Of a stretch of DNA of 64,000 bases, positions 49,519-58,982 are shown piece by piece. The stretch comes from Hylemonella sp. (GTDB lineage Bacteria > Pseudomonadota > Gammaproteobacteria > Burkholderiales > Burkholderiaceae_C). Position 1 is the first letter of the stretch. Each line of letters begins with the position of its first letter. The position numbers were made by a program, and so were the translations under genes. The stretch is from NCBI GenBank assembly GCA_030695415.1, contig JAUYQZ010000039.1, positions 62,001-126,000 on the forward strand, read 5' to 3'. The notes under the pieces were generated by a model. The model saw only the letters and a list, made by a program, of their open reading frames with translations. It was not told the origin of the DNA and made no database searches.

Positions 49519-49587
49519 GGCCTCTATTGTAGAAAGGCAATGCGCCCGGCCCCGGGGCCTCCCCAAAACCCGGGACAATAGAGTCCC
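49519..49587. promoter_or_regulatory. Divergent promoters with start-proximal -10 boxes
   Basis: The 69-base space between metH N-terminal (leftward) and rhodanese (rightward) ends in mirror-image CTCTATTGT and ACAATAGAG. Each gives a TACAAT- or GACAAT-type -10 box seven to eight bases before the start codon, so transcription would begin at or near the A of ATG. No good ribosome site is seen on either side. Confidence 0.5.
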
Positions 49588-49983
49588 ATGAAACACCTGC
49601 TACCCCGGGAAGCTTCGGAGTTCCTGCAACAAGTGCCTGAAGCCCTTTTCATCGACGTCCGCATGGAGATCGAGTCACTCTACGTCGGACGTCCGCCCGC
49701 CGTGATCAACATCCCCTGGTACGAGTATCCTGAACTCAAGCCTGATCCGGCGGCCTTCGTCGCCGCCGTCGAGCGCGAGACTGGCGGCGACAAGGCCCGT
49801 CCCTTGGTGCTGCTATGCCGCAGCGGCAAGCGCACCCTGGACGCTGGCCAGGCCCTGGACCGGGCCGGCTATGAACGGGTCTACAACGTACTGCACGGCT
49901 TTGAAGGGGACCTGGACGACGACTTCAAGCGCTCCACGCTCAATGGCTGGCGTTTCGATGGCCTGCCCTGGGAGCAGATGTAG
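49588..49983 (+). CDS. Cytoplasmic rhodanese-domain protein
   Basis: 131-residue single rhodanese domain without signal peptide. [10 protein letters not shown] begins the fold and LLCRSGKRT is the active-site loop with sulfur-accepting Cys, followed by [15 protein letters not shown]. Probably a sulfurtransferase. It shares its promoter space with metH and is followed 2 bases later by recQ, which suggests shared transcription but no evident functional link. Confidence 0.88.
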   Translation: MKHLLPREASEFLQQVPEALFIDVRMEIESLYVGRPPAVINIPWYEYPELKPDPAAFVAAVERETGGDKARPLVLLCRSGKRTLDAGQALDRAGYERVYNVLHGFEGDLDDDFKRSTLNGWRFDGLPWEQM

Positions 49984-49985
49984 CC

Positions 49986-51827
49986 TTGGCCCTTCAAAAA
50001 ATATTGCGCGAGGTCTTCGGTTACGAAGCCTTCCGGGGTCCACAGCAGGCGATCATCGAGCACGTGGTGAGCGGCGGCGACGCCCTGGTGCTCATGCCCA
50101 CCGGGGGTGGCAAGTCCCTCTGCTACCAGGTGCCAGCCATCGCCCGCCAGCAGGCCGGGCTGGGCATCACCGTGGTCGTCTCGCCGCTGATTGCCCTGAT
50201 GCACGACCAGGTCGGCGCGCTGCACGAGGCCGGCGTCGAGGCCGCCTTTCTCAACTCCAGCCTCAGCGGTGAAGAGGCCGCCCAGGTCGAGAAGCGCATG
50301 CTGCGCGGCGAGATCACCCTGTTGTATGCCGCTCCGGAGCGGGTCACCACGCCGCGCTTCCTGGCCCAGCTGGATTCGCTGGCCGAGCGCGGCCAGCTCG
50401 CGTTGTTCGCGATCGACGAGGCGCATTGCGTGAGCCAGTGGGGCCACGATTTCCGGCCCGAGTACCGCGCGCTCACGGTTCTGCATGAGCGCTACCCCGG
50501 CGTACCACGCATTGCGCTGACCGCCACGGCCGATGCGCTGACCCGCGCCGACATCCTGGAGCGCTTGCAGCTGGAAGACGCCGGCCAGTTCGTCAGCAGC
50601 TTTGACCGGCCCAACATCCGCTACACCATCGTCGAAAAGAAAGACGCGCTGACCCAACTGCTGCGTTTCATCGAGCGCGAGCATGCGGGCGAGGCCGGCA
50701 TCGTCTACTGCCAATCGCGAAAGCGCGTCGAGGACGTAGCCCAGTCGCTCAGCGCTGCGGGCATCCGGGCCCTGCCTTACCACGCCGGCCTGGATCAGGC
50801 GCTGCGTCAGCGTAACCAGGACCGCTTCCTGCGTGAAGAGGGCCTGGTCATGGTCGCGACCATCGCTTTCGGCATGGGCATCGACAAACCCGATGTGCGT
50901 TTCGTTGCCCACCTGGACATGCCCAAGAACATTGAAGGCTATTACCAGGAGACCGGTCGCGCCGGGCGCGACGGCGCCCCAGCCGACGCGTGGATGGCCT
51001 ACGGCCTGCAGGATGTGGTGAACCAGCGCCGCATGATCGACGAGAGCCCAGCCGGCGAGGACTTCAAGCAAGTCATGCGCGGCAAGCTCGACGCCCTGCT
51101 GGCCCTGGCCGAGGCGACCGACTGCCGCCGGGTTCGGCTGTTGGGCTACTTTGGCGAGCAGAGTACGCCCTGCGGCAACTGCGACAACTGCCTGCATCCG
51201 CCGGCCGTACAGGACGGCAGCGAGCTGGCGCGCAAGCTGCTGAGCTGCATCTACCGTGTGCAGCAAGCCAGCGGCATCAGCTTTGGCGCCGGGCACATGA
51301 TGGACATCCTGCGCGGCAAACAGACTGAGAAAGTGGCCCAGTACGGCCACGAGCAGCTGAGCACTTTCGGCATCGCCAAGGAGGCCAGCGAGAGCGAGTT
51401 GCGCGCGGTGCTGCGCCAGCTGATCGCGATCGGCGCGGTGGCGGTGGACGGGGGCATGTTCAACACCCTGAGGCTGACGGACGGATCCAGGGCCGTGCTC
51501 AAAGGAGAAGTGTCGGTGCAGCTGCGTGAGTCCGTGGGCTCGCCAGCGCCCAGACGCACGCGTCGCAGCACGGCGACCGCGCCGGCTGCCCAGGATCTGG
51601 GGGTGGATGACCAGATGCGCTTCATCAACCTCAAGGCATGGCGCGCCGAGGTGGCGCGCGAACACAACCTGCCGGCCTATGTGATCTTTCATGACGCGAC
51701 CCTGGCAGAGATCGCGCAGCGCCGTCCTCACACCCTGGAGGATCTTCAAGGCATAAGCGGCATCGGCGCCAAAAAGCTGGAAGCTTATGGCGCCGACGTA
51801 TTGCGGGTGGTGGCAGACGGGGTTTGA
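49986..51827 (+). CDS. recQ: ATP-dependent DNA helicase RecQ
   Basis: 613 residues. PTGGGKS Walker A at 38-44, [27 protein letters not shown] motif VI, a four-Cys zinc site ([12 protein letters not shown]...CGNCDNC), winged-helix domain and C-terminal HRDC ([16 protein letters not shown]). 3'-to-5' helicase for recombination and fork repair. The start appears to be TTG 49986, 11 bases after GGGAG inside the rhodanese gene; this puts it at the expected family N-terminus. Confidence 0.93.
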   Translation: MALQKILREVFGYEAFRGPQQAIIEHVVSGGDALVLMPTGGGKSLCYQVPAIARQQAGLGITVVVSPLIALMHDQVGALHEAGVEAAFLNSSLSGEEAAQVEKRMLRGEITLLYAAPERVTTPRFLAQLDSLAERGQLALFAIDEAHCVSQWGHDFRPEYRALTVLHERYPGVPRIALTATADALTRADILERLQLEDAGQFVSSFDRPNIRYTIVEKKDALTQLLRFIEREHAGEAGIVYCQSRKRVEDVAQSLSAAGIRALPYHAGLDQALRQRNQDRFLREEGLVMVATIAFGMGIDKPDVRFVAHLDMPKNIEGYYQETGRAGRDGAPADAWMAYGLQDVVNQRRMIDESPAGEDFKQVMRGKLDALLALAEATDCRRVRLLGYFGEQSTPCGNCDNCLHPPAVQDGSELARKLLSCIYRVQQASGISFGAGHMMDILRGKQTEKVAQYGHEQLSTFGIAKEASESELRAVLRQLIAIGAVAVDGGMFNTLRLTDGSRAVLKGEVSVQLRESVGSPAPRRTRRSTATAPAAQDLGVDDQMRFINLKAWRAEVAREHNLPAYVIFHDATLAEIAQRRPHTLEDLQGISGIGAKKLEAYGADVLRVVADGV

Positions 51828-51858
51828 GGGGCGGCCTGGCTGCGCCCTGCTTTGTCGC

Positions 51859-52053
51859 TCAGTGGCGGCGGAAGCTGCTTTCGTAGGACATGGCCGCGGC
51901 CGACATGGTGTTCTGCAGGCGTTCGATCGCGCGGCTGTGGCGCTGCACCTTGGAACTGTCGCAAAGCTGCTGGCGGTGGTGCTGCATGAGCTTGTCGAAC
52001 TTGGTACGGCAGGGCTCCAGCACGCCGGCCAGGTGCAGGGCGATATAGGCCAC
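51859..52053 (-). CDS. Possible small protein
   Basis: 64 codons from a GTG at 52053, converging on recQ. The translation has a normal amino-acid mix with KFDKLMQHHRQQL and AIERLQNTMSAAAMSYE, giving a plausible helical protein, while other frames are low-complexity. The frame is open for over 30 codons upstream without an ATG, so the start is uncertain and this may be a fragment of a larger, decayed gene. No family recognised. Confidence 0.3.
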   Translation of the reverse strand: MAYIALHLAGVLEPCRTKFDKLMQHHRQQLCDSSKVQRHSRAIERLQNTMSAAAMSYESSFRRH

Positions 52054-52259
52054 GTGGTCAGCCTGGGTCTGACGGAACTCTTCAGTCCTCTGCTTGCGGG
52101 CCCCAACGACTTCGTGATCTTGCCGGGACCGTCCCGGCGGCTTATTCCGGCGCCCGCCATGGACCTATGACGCCTGAGCCATGTAAACGGTTGACATGGA
52201 CCCGCTGAACCCGGCTGGCCGGCTGTAGCCCAGCGCAACAAGCCCCTTGACTTTTAAAG

Positions 52260-52462
52260 GCTATTGCGTGGCGCCGTTCGCCTTGTGGCTCCACAGTCGG
52301 ACATGCAATCCCCCTGAGGACGGGGCCCTCTACGGGTTCACGAGGGCGAAGACCCGCGCCATTGGAGCGCCCCGGCCAGCCATCAGGGCCCGGACGGTGC
52401 CTGACTTCCGTGTCGTGACGGCCAACGGATCACCGGCTGTTCGCCCTGGGCTGCGCTAGGCA
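52260..52462 (+). ncRNA. Candidate structured RNA, possibly 6S-like
   Basis: About 200 non-coding bases between the small ORF and the 42-residue gene. The ends pair: CTA...GCGTGGC (52261-52272) with GCTGCGC-TAG (52450-52459). Inside are GTTCGC near the 5' end, CCCCCTGAGG and internal stems such as CGGGTTC/GAAGACCCG. A long closed hairpin of this size with CCCTGAG in a bubble recalls 6S RNA, but I cannot align it with confidence and found no convincing promoter. The 52070-52260 stretch before it shows no feature beyond the uncertain upstream extension of the small ORF. Confidence 0.35.
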
Positions 52463-52511
52463 CGCCATGTAAAATAACGATTGTTGTTTACCCGTCTATT
52501 GAGGAAATTCC

Positions 52512-52640
52512 ATGTCCCACGAGCCGTCCCGGTCCGACGATCCCATCGAGAACATCGTTCACTCCGCTCCCGTGGTCATCCCGGTGCTGGGTGGCCTGAT
52601 GATTTTCCTGCTCGCCTTCATCGCCGTTTTCATGGCCTGA
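52512..52640 (+). CDS. 42-residue single-span membrane protein
   Basis: Short gene with a GAGGAAA ribosome site seven bases before ATG. The protein has a polar, acidic N-terminus (SHEPSRSDDPIENIVHSAP) and one strong hydrophobic helix (VVIPVLGGLMIFLLAFIAVF) running to the C-terminus, so it should insert in the inner membrane as a small single-pass protein. I recognise no named family. Converges with modC downstream and has no operon partner. Confidence 0.65.
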   Translation: MSHEPSRSDDPIENIVHSAPVVIPVLGGLMIFLLAFIAVFMA

Positions 52641-52665
52641 AGCGCCTTGCCCGGCGCGCGGCAGC

Positions 52666-53823
52666 TCAACCGCCCGTGCGCTGCGGCATGATGTGGATCC
52701 CCGGCCTGGGGATCTGAACCAGCAGCTTCCCCCCCACGCCCGACCCCAGGCTGCGCAGTTGTGCGGTCGACAGGTTGAGTGTGAGCTTCTCCGAAGGCAG
52801 CCCTTCGGGCACCAGCGTGCACAGGCTGGTTTCGCCCAGGGCCAGCAACTCCACCAGTTCGCAACGCAGCAGGTTGTGCATCTCGCCGGCCGGCTGCGGC
52901 GTATCCGCCCGCAGCACATCCACGTGCTCCCCGGCCAGAACCCAGGTCACGGCCACGCCGTCTTCCAGGCGGTGCTTGTCGACCACCTGCAGGTCCATCC
53001 CGGCGCCGTCCGGACCCTCCCAGCGCAACACGCCCTGGTCGCCCGGCTGGCGCCGGAAGTGGCCGCGGAAATGGTTCTGGATCCCCACCAGGTCCGCGAC
53101 GCGGGCGTTACGTGGGCTGGAAAAAACGCGCTCGGGTGGTCCGCTTTGCAGCGTCGTTCCGGCGTCAACAATCACGACGCGATCGGCCAGGCGGCGCGCT
53201 TCCGAAAGGTCATGCGTCACCAGAACCATGGGCGTGGAGACTTGTTGACGCAAAGCGGCCAGTTCGCGGTAGAGCGTCTGGCGCGTCGGTGCATCGACGG
53301 CAGAGAAGGGCTCGTCGAGCAGCAGCACGCCACCTTGCTCGACACGGCCATCCTGGGGCCGCAGGATACGGCGCAGGGCCCGCGCCAGCGCCACACGCTG
53401 CTGCTGACCGCCCGAAAGCTGTGCGGGTCGCCGCTGCTCCAGCCCAGCCAGACCGAGCCGCTGGAACAGGGCGCGCAAGGAGGCGTCCTGCCGGATGTCC
53501 AGGCTGGACGGGCAGGCCACGGCCACGTTTTCCAGCGCGCTCAGGTGAGGAAACAGGGCGTAGTGCTGGAACACGAGGCCTACACGGCGCTGCTGCGGTG
53601 TCAGGTGGATGCCGCGCGCGCTGTCGAACCAGAGCTGCTCCCCGACCTGGACCGTCCCCTGCAGTTGGGGGGCGCGCAACAGGCCGGCCACTGCCCGCAG
53701 CAGCGAGGTCTTGCCACTGCCCGAGGGGCCGACCAGCGCGATCAGCTCGCCGGCGGCGCATTCGAACTCGGCCGACAGCGGCATGGGCGCGTGGTTCTGA
53801 AGGCGGACCTGGAGCTTGCCCAT
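52666..53823 (-). CDS. modC: Molybdate ABC transporter ATPase
   Basis: 385 residues: ABC domain with Walker A GPSGSGKTS (about 32-40), signature LSGGQQQR, Walker B VLLLDEPFSAVD and VTHDLSEA, then a C-terminal regulatory half (about 240-385) replacing a compact MOP domain. Energises molybdate import. Its start shares one base with the modB stop (TGATG), so they are coupled. Function assigned from the modA-modB context; sulfate-type CysA is the alternative. Confidence 0.85.
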   Translation of the reverse strand: MGKLQVRLQNHAPMPLSAEFECAAGELIALVGPSGSGKTSLLRAVAGLLRAPQLQGTVQVGEQLWFDSARGIHLTPQQRRVGLVFQHYALFPHLSALENVAVACPSSLDIRQDASLRALFQRLGLAGLEQRRPAQLSGGQQQRVALARALRRILRPQDGRVEQGGVLLLDEPFSAVDAPTRQTLYRELAALRQQVSTPMVLVTHDLSEARRLADRVVIVDAGTTLQSGPPERVFSSPRNARVADLVGIQNHFRGHFRRQPGDQGVLRWEGPDGAGMDLQVVDKHRLEDGVAVTWVLAGEHVDVLRADTPQPAGEMHNLLRCELVELLALGETSLCTLVPEGLPSEKLTLNLSTAQLRSLGSGVGGKLLVQIPRPGIHIMPQRTGG

Positions 53824-54503
53824 CAACGCTCCTGCAGCGAACGCGCGGCCGCCTGGCGTCGGTCGGCGGCAAACACCAGGGCCAGGGCTAGCAATGAGAA
53901 CGCCACCAGCGCAAGCGCCATCCCGTGGGCACCCGCGAGATCAAAGGCCTGCACACGGTCATAGATGGCCACGCTCAGGGTGCGCGTCTCGCCTGGAATG
54001 CTCCCGCCCACCATCAATACCACGCCGAATTCGCCCAGGGTGTGCGCCACGGTCAATGCGACGCCGGCCAGCAGACCAGGCCAGGCCAACGGCAACTCAA
54101 TGCGCCAGAAGGTCTGCCACACGCTCAGACCCGAGACCCAGGCCGCCTCACGCAGGCTGTGCGGCAGCGCGGCGAAGCTGCGCTGGATGGGCTGCACCAT
54201 GAACGGCAGGTTGACCAGCAGGCTGGCCAGCAGCAGGCCCTCAAAGCTGAAGACCAGACGCAGGTTCAGCACCGAGCCCAGCCAGGCGCCCAGCGCCGAG
54301 CCCTGACCGAAAGCCAGCAAGAGGTAAAAACCGATCACGGTAGGGGGAAGCAGCAGCGGCAGCATCAGCAGCGCCTCAACCAAGGGCTTGCCGCGCCAGG
54401 GACTCAGCGCGAGCCAGCGCGCCAGCAGCACGCCGGGCGGCAGCAGCAGCAGCGCCGTGGCGGCGGCGAGCAGCAGGGAGACGCGGGCGGCCTGGTAGTC
54501 CAT
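53823..54503 (-). CDS. modB: Molybdate ABC transporter permease
   Basis: 226-residue inner-membrane permease with five or six helices. LMLPLLLPPTVIGFYLLLAFG is the ModB-type helix-loop, and EAAWVSGLSVWQTFWRIELPLAWPG is the EAA loop contacting ModC. AHTLGEFGVVLMVGGSIPGETRTLSVAIYD is highly typical of molybdate permeases. 30 bases separate it from modA. Confidence 0.93.
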   Translation of the reverse strand: MDYQAARVSLLLAAATALLLLPPGVLLARWLALSPWRGKPLVEALLMLPLLLPPTVIGFYLLLAFGQGSALGAWLGSVLNLRLVFSFEGLLLASLLVNLPFMVQPIQRSFAALPHSLREAAWVSGLSVWQTFWRIELPLAWPGLLAGVALTVAHTLGEFGVVLMVGGSIPGETRTLSVAIYDRVQAFDLAGAHGMALALVAFSLLALALVFAADRRQAAARSLQER

Positions 54504-54533
54504 GCGCCGATTATGTCCGGGGGCTTTGCGCCC

Positions 54534-55352
54534 TCAGACGACAAATCCGTAGTGCTGGAACACCGCCCTGGCCGCTGGCGTCTGGAGGTAGTCGTACAGA
54601 CGCTGTGCTGCCGCGGGGGCGTCTTTGAGCAGCACCATGCGCTGGCGCATGGGTAGATGCAAAGTTTCCGGCAAGACCAGATGCCGCCCGTGCTTCGCCA
54701 CTTCCGGCGCCAGGGCCAGGGCCAGCGCTGTGATGCCCACCTGCGCAGCCCCGGTGCTGACGAACTGAGTCGCCTGGGCGATGTTTTCGCCCAGCACCAG
54801 CTTGGGCTTGACCATCTCCCACAGGCCGAGCCTTTCCAGCGCCTCCCGGGCAGCCCGTCCGTAGGGGGCATGCTCCGGGTTCGCGATGGCGAATTTGCCG
54901 ATATTGGCCCAGCCGGCACGCACGCCCTTGAGTTCCGGGTCAAGCGTCAAGGTCGAGCCCAAGGGGACAAACAAGGCGATTCGGCCCAGGCCATAGACCA
55001 CCCCACGATCCCGCTCGCCGTTTGCCAGCACACGGGTCTGCCCGGCGTCCACCAGGGGCTGCACCCAGGCCTCATCGGCCGACATGAACAGGTGCACGGG
55101 CAGTCCCTGCCGGATCTGACGCGCAAAGTTGCCGGAGGAGCCATAGCTGGCCTCGACACGCAAGCCGGTTTCTTTCTGGAAGGTCTCCAGCAACTGAGCC
55201 AGCACAAACTTCAGATCGCTGGCTGCGGCTACGCGGAGCACGGGCGGGCTCGCCCAGGCCGGCCGTATGGCCAGGCCCAAGGTCAACCAGCCCAGGCACT
55301 GGCGGCGTCGCGGACCCGAGAGCGCTACGGCGGCATGATTTCGGTCAGGCAT
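54534..55352 (-). CDS. modA: Molybdate-binding periplasmic protein
   Basis: Periplasmic oxyanion-binding protein, 272 residues from this start. RVAAASDLKFVL and SYGSSGNFARQI contain the Ser residues that bind molybdate, and ANPEHAPYGRAAREAL is the conserved ModA segment. The leader contains RRRQCLGWLTLGLA and ends AWA. Start is uncertain: ATGs at 55373, 55364 and 55352 are in frame and none has a good ribosome site; the last leaves the palindrome at 55358-55374 outside the gene. Confidence 0.87.
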   Translation of the reverse strand: MPDRNHAAVALSGPRRRQCLGWLTLGLAIRPAWASPPVLRVAAASDLKFVLAQLLETFQKETGLRVEASYGSSGNFARQIRQGLPVHLFMSADEAWVQPLVDAGQTRVLANGERDRGVVYGLGRIALFVPLGSTLTLDPELKGVRAGWANIGKFAIANPEHAPYGRAAREALERLGLWEMVKPKLVLGENIAQATQFVSTGAAQVGITALALALAPEVAKHGRHLVLPETLHLPMRQRMVLLKDAPAAAQRLYDYLQTPAARAVFQHYGFVV

Positions 55353-55357
55353 AAAGT

Positions 55358-55374
55358 TATGCATGTTTTGCATA
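55358..55374. promoter_or_regulatory. Operator-like palindrome at modA
   Basis: TATGCA-N5-TGCATA is a perfect inverted repeat overlapping the modA start region, next to an AATATCTA that could be the -10 box. A molybdate-responsive ModE-type repressor site is the natural guess, although the bases are not the classical E. coli ModE box. It lies in the 170-base gap between modA and pckG, which also contains the pckG promoter. Confidence 0.45.
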
Positions 55375-55543
55375 GATATTCGTCGTAACCCGGATGTAAC
55401 CCGGGATCCAGTTCATACAATGGCCCGCACACCGGCACCCGGCGCCCTTCGGGGCCTCAAGCGCCAGACGTTTTTCCGGAAGCTGCGGGCCACCCCTTTC
55501 GGGCCAGTTTCCAAAAAGATCACCACAACCAGGAGCCTAATCC

Positions 55544-57424
55544 ATGAACTCTCCCGTGATGCAGGGCGTACACCTCAATGCCCCCAGCCATGTCAAGCAC
55601 GCCCGCCTGCTGGCCTGGGTCGCCGACATGGCCGCCCTGTGCAAGCCCGACGCCATCTACTGGTGCGACGGCAGCGACGAAGAATACAAGCGTCTGTGCG
55701 AGCAGCTGGTCCAGGCCGGCACCTTCATCAAGCTCAGTGCCACCAAGCGGCCGAACAGCTACCTGTGCCGCTCCGATGCCAGCGACGTGGCCCGCGTCGA
55801 AGACCGCACCTTCATCTGCTCGGCCCGCAAGGACGACGCCGGCCCGACCAACAACTGGGTCGAGCCCACCGAGATGCGCGCTTTGCTGCAGTACGGCAGC
55901 ACCGACGGCAAGCCCGCCCTCTTCAACGGTTGCATGAGGGGCCGCACCATGTACGTGGTGCCTTTCTCCATGGGCCCGCTGGGCAGCCAGATCGCCCATA
56001 TCGGCGTCGAGCTCTCCGACAGCCCCTATGTGGCCGTCAACATGAAGCTCATGACCCGCATGGGCAAACCCGTCTATGAGGTGCTGGGCACCGACGGTGA
56101 TTTTGTGCCGGCCATGCACACCGTGGGCGCACCCCTCGCCGCTGGCCAGAAGGACAGCCCCTGGCCTTGCAACCAGACCAAGTACATCGTGCACTACCCC
56201 GAGACCCGCGAAATCTGGTCCTACGGTTCCGGCTACGGCGGCAACGCCCTGCTGGGCAAGAAGTGCTTCGCCCTGCGCATTGCCTCCAACATGGGCCGCG
56301 ACGAAGGCTGGCTGGCCGAACACATGCTGATTCTGGGCGTGACCAGCCCCAAGGGCAAGAAGTACCACGTGGCCGCCGCCTTCCCCAGCGCCTGCGGCAA
56401 GACCAATTTTTCGATGCTCGTGCCGCCCAAGGGTTTCGAGGGCTGGAAGGTCACCACCATCGGCGACGACATTGCCTGGATCAAGCCGGGCAAGGACGGC
56501 CGCATGTACGCCATCAACCCGGAAGCCGGCTACTTCGGCGTGGCACCGGGCACCAACTACAAGACCAACCCGAACTGCATGGAGTCGCTCAAGAGCGATG
56601 TGATCTACACCAATGTGGCGCTGACCGACGACGGCGACGTCTGGTGGGAAGGCATGGACGGTGCGGCCCCCGCGCACGCCATCGACTGGCGGGGCGTGGA
56701 CTGGACGCCGCAGATCGCCAAGGAAACCGGCGCCAAGGCCGCCCATCCGAACTCGCGCTTCACGGTGGCTGCCACCAACAACCCGGCGCTGGACCCGGAG
56801 TGGGACAACCCCAAGGGGGTTGCCATTGACGCCTTCATCTTCGGCGGAAGGCGCTCCGACACCGTGCCGCTGGTGACCGAGGCCCGCAACTGGGTCGAAG
56901 GGGTCTACATGGCCGCGACCATGGGCTCGGAAACCACCGCCGCCATCATCGGCCAGCAAGGCGTGGTGCGCCGGGACCCCTTCGCCATGCTGCCTTTCAC
57001 GGGTTACCACATGGGCGACTACTTCCAGCACTGGCTCAACCTGGGCGAGAAGGTGGCCGCCCAGGGGGGCCGCCTACCCGCGATCTTCACCACCAACTGG
57101 TTCCGCAAGGGCGAGGATGGCAAGTTCGTCTGGCCCGGCTTCGGCGAGAACATGCGCGTTCTCAAGTGGATGATCGACCGCATCGAGGACGAAGTGCAGG
57201 GCAAGGAGCACTTCTACGGCCTGACCCCGACTTACGACGAAGTCAACTGGAAGGGCCTGGACTTCACCCCCGAGCAGTTCCACGCCGTGACCAGCATTGA
57301 CAAGCAGCAGTGGCTGGCCGAGCTCAAGCTGCACGATGCGCTGTTCGAGCAGATCGACGCGCGCCTGCCCAAGGCCCTGCGCGACACGCGTGAGCGCATC
57401 GAGAAACTGCTGACCGCCGCCTGA
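55544..57424 (+). CDS. pckG: Phosphoenolpyruvate carboxykinase (GTP)
   Basis: 626-residue GTP-dependent PEPCK, converting oxaloacetate to PEP for gluconeogenesis. FPSACGKTN at residues 280-288 is the kinase P-loop with the reactive Cys of the GTP class; GDDIAWIK supplies the metal Asp. [14 protein letters not shown] and [19 protein letters not shown] bind nucleotide. ATG 55544 follows AGGAG. Full-length, and closed by a strong terminator. Expected to be important when growing on aromatic or organic acids. Confidence 0.96.
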   Translation: MNSPVMQGVHLNAPSHVKHARLLAWVADMAALCKPDAIYWCDGSDEEYKRLCEQLVQAGTFIKLSATKRPNSYLCRSDASDVARVEDRTFICSARKDDAGPTNNWVEPTEMRALLQYGSTDGKPALFNGCMRGRTMYVVPFSMGPLGSQIAHIGVELSDSPYVAVNMKLMTRMGKPVYEVLGTDGDFVPAMHTVGAPLAAGQKDSPWPCNQTKYIVHYPETREIWSYGSGYGGNALLGKKCFALRIASNMGRDEGWLAEHMLILGVTSPKGKKYHVAAAFPSACGKTNFSMLVPPKGFEGWKVTTIGDDIAWIKPGKDGRMYAINPEAGYFGVAPGTNYKTNPNCMESLKSDVIYTNVALTDDGDVWWEGMDGAAPAHAIDWRGVDWTPQIAKETGAKAAHPNSRFTVAATNNPALDPEWDNPKGVAIDAFIFGGRRSDTVPLVTEARNWVEGVYMAATMGSETTAAIIGQQGVVRRDPFAMLPFTGYHMGDYFQHWLNLGEKVAAQGGRLPAIFTTNWFRKGEDGKFVWPGFGENMRVLKWMIDRIEDEVQGKEHFYGLTPTYDEVNWKGLDFTPEQFHAVTSIDKQQWLAELKLHDALFEQIDARLPKALRDTRERIEKLLTAA

Positions 57425-57447
57425 TACTGGCCGCCGCCGCCCGTAAT

Positions 57448-57474
57448 AAAGCCACCGAACGCGGTGGCTTTTTT
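57448..57474 (+). terminator. Terminator of pckG
   Basis: GCCACCG-AACG-CGGTGGC followed by TTTTTT, 25 bases after the pckG stop. The A-run on the left side makes it usable from the opposite gene at 57520 too. Confidence 0.9.
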
Positions 57475-57519
57475 ACGGGCGCGTCCTGCACATGCGCGCG
57501 GACGTGGGCAGACCAGAAC

Positions 57520-58179
57520 TCAGTTCTGCTCGACGGGAGGCACCCTCACCCCGCGGCTGGCGCGGATGTTTCCAGAAGGCTCTCGCAGCCTGATCGAAAC
57601 CGCCTCCGGCACGAGGCCGGTGGGTAGCTGGATCTTGCCCTCGCTCTTCATGTACCGCCCCACGCGCATCTGGAACCTGCCGGCGCTTCGCTGCCCCGAG
57701 GGCGGGTACTCCCATGCCGTCGGGCGCCCATCCAGGGAGCCCTGGATCAGGAATTCGAGGGTTCCTTCGTAGAGGCGCCCCTCGTTTGAAATCGTGAACT
57801 CATACTGCAACTGCCCCGGGACAGCGCTGTCGCGCACCACGCTGAGGGCCTGCACGTCCAGTCCCTCGAGCTTGCGCACCTCCATCACGTCCGGCTTCGC
57901 TGCGGCAGGGTTGCTGCGCTCAGGTGGGGCGGCTGGCGTCTTCTGCGCGCTCACGGGCTCGGATGCAGGCGCAGAGGCCGGAGCAGGGTCTGCCCCGCGC
58001 TGGCGGTATCGCTCGAAGAGGATGCCCGCGTAGAACAGCGCCGCGCAGACCAGCGCAACGCCGACCACCCTGAAACCACTCCACACGATGGCCTTCCATC
58101 GGGGCAAAGGTTCGTTGATCACAATACTCGGCGGCATTTGCGCAAACAAAGTCCGGCCGATAGAAAAAGGCATACCCAT
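57520..58179 (-). CDS. Membrane-anchored protein of unknown function
   Basis: 219 residues. One transmembrane helix (GFRVVGVALVCAALFYAGILF, about residues 35-55), an Ala/Pro/Glu-rich linker, and a periplasmic beta-type domain (QLQYEFTISNEGRLYEGTLEFLI). I recognise no named family. ATG 58179 is chosen; alternatives at 58173 and 58137. Stands alone, converging on pckG. Confidence 0.7.
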   Translation of the reverse strand: MGMPFSIGRTLFAQMPPSIVINEPLPRWKAIVWSGFRVVGVALVCAALFYAGILFERYRQRGADPAPASAPASEPVSAQKTPAAPPERSNPAAAKPDVMEVRKLEGLDVQALSVVRDSAVPGQLQYEFTISNEGRLYEGTLEFLIQGSLDGRPTAWEYPPSGQRSAGRFQMRVGRYMKSEGKIQLPTGLVPEAVSIRLREPSGNIRASRGVRVPPVEQN

Positions 58180-58270
58180 GAGTTTCAGAACCTGTAGTTT
58201 GCTGACCAAGCATGTGCACACCATGCTGTCTAAGCCCGGTGATTATCGCTGGGGGCCTGCCACCGTGTAA

Positions 58271-58300
58271 AAGAAAAAGCCACCGCTTGCGGTGGCTTTT
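58271..58300 (-). terminator. Terminator of the 58342-58863 gene
   Basis: GCCACCG and CGGTGGC pair around a short loop; the leftward RNA ends in a U-run from the AAAAA tract before 58279. The stem sequence is the same GCCACCG/CGGTGGC as the pckG terminator, 820 bases away. Confidence 0.82.
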
Positions 58301-58341
58301 GTCTGCGGCCGGTCCGGGGGCCTCGACTTGGTGAGCCCGGC

Positions 58342-58863
58342 TCACTCGTTCCAGATGCGCTGCGTCAGGCGTGCGACGCGCGCAGCCGAGGCGTCGCTCA
58401 TCTCGGGAGTCGTCGTCTTGTGGGTCACGGCAGCCTCGACATCGGGCTGGTTCCGGGTCGCTGCCGCCTGGATGTCAGCCATCACGCGGGAATCGTTACG
58501 GGCCAGGTCCCACAGGCGCTCGTCGGCACGGTGGCGCGCCACGTCCTGGGACCAGCCGTCCAGACCGGCCATGAGACGTCCGGCCAGAGTGCGCGCTGTC
58601 GGCGCCAGAAGGGCCAGCGCAGCGAAGCCGATCACCCACATCAGCATCCAGGCAGCCAGCAGGTGACCGTCGGCCCAGGTTTCCATCATTCGATCAGCCA
58701 CCACCACAAGGGTCGCCACCATGGCGGCCAGCAGCACGCCGGCCAGGCCGCGTGGGGCATCCAGACTGTGGCGCAGGACGCTGGCGCTGTGCATCACGCG
58801 CTCCATGCGCTCCACGCCCGGGTGGCTGGTCGAGTACTCAAGGTGGACGAAGCTGTTGTTCAT
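58342..58863 (-). CDS. Two-helix membrane protein of unknown function
   Basis: 173 residues with two hydrophobic helices (AGVLLAAMVATLVVVAD and AAWMLMWVIGFAALALLAP) and cytoplasmic flanks; the C-terminal 70 residues are polar and helical (RADERLWDLARNDSRVMADI). No family recognised. Divergent from the LysR gene with about 119 AT-richer bases between, probably holding both promoters. Has its own terminator. Confidence 0.72.
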   Translation of the reverse strand: MNNSFVHLEYSTSHPGVERMERVMHSASVLRHSLDAPRGLAGVLLAAMVATLVVVADRMMETWADGHLLAAWMLMWVIGFAALALLAPTARTLAGRLMAGLDGWSQDVARHRADERLWDLARNDSRVMADIQAAATRNQPDVEAAVTHKTTTPEMSDASAARVARLTQRIWNE

Positions 58864-58982
58864 GGCGGACTTTCTGCAGGGCTTGTTGGATGCAAGGGCT
58901 CGATACTAGGGTTTCTACTACTATTGCTCCACTTTATATTTGTAATGCTCGTTATTCACCGCAGTGATATATCATCCTGTTG

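Noticed and set aside
49881..52241. 786-codon open frame on the minus strand
   Set aside because: Runs opposite recQ, which has intact helicase motifs; the antisense protein has no recognisable feature. Only the small frame at 51859-52053 in another phase was kept, at low confidence.
52247..52459. 70-codon open frame on the plus strand
   Set aside because: Unusual composition and no ribosome site; the region fits a structured RNA better.
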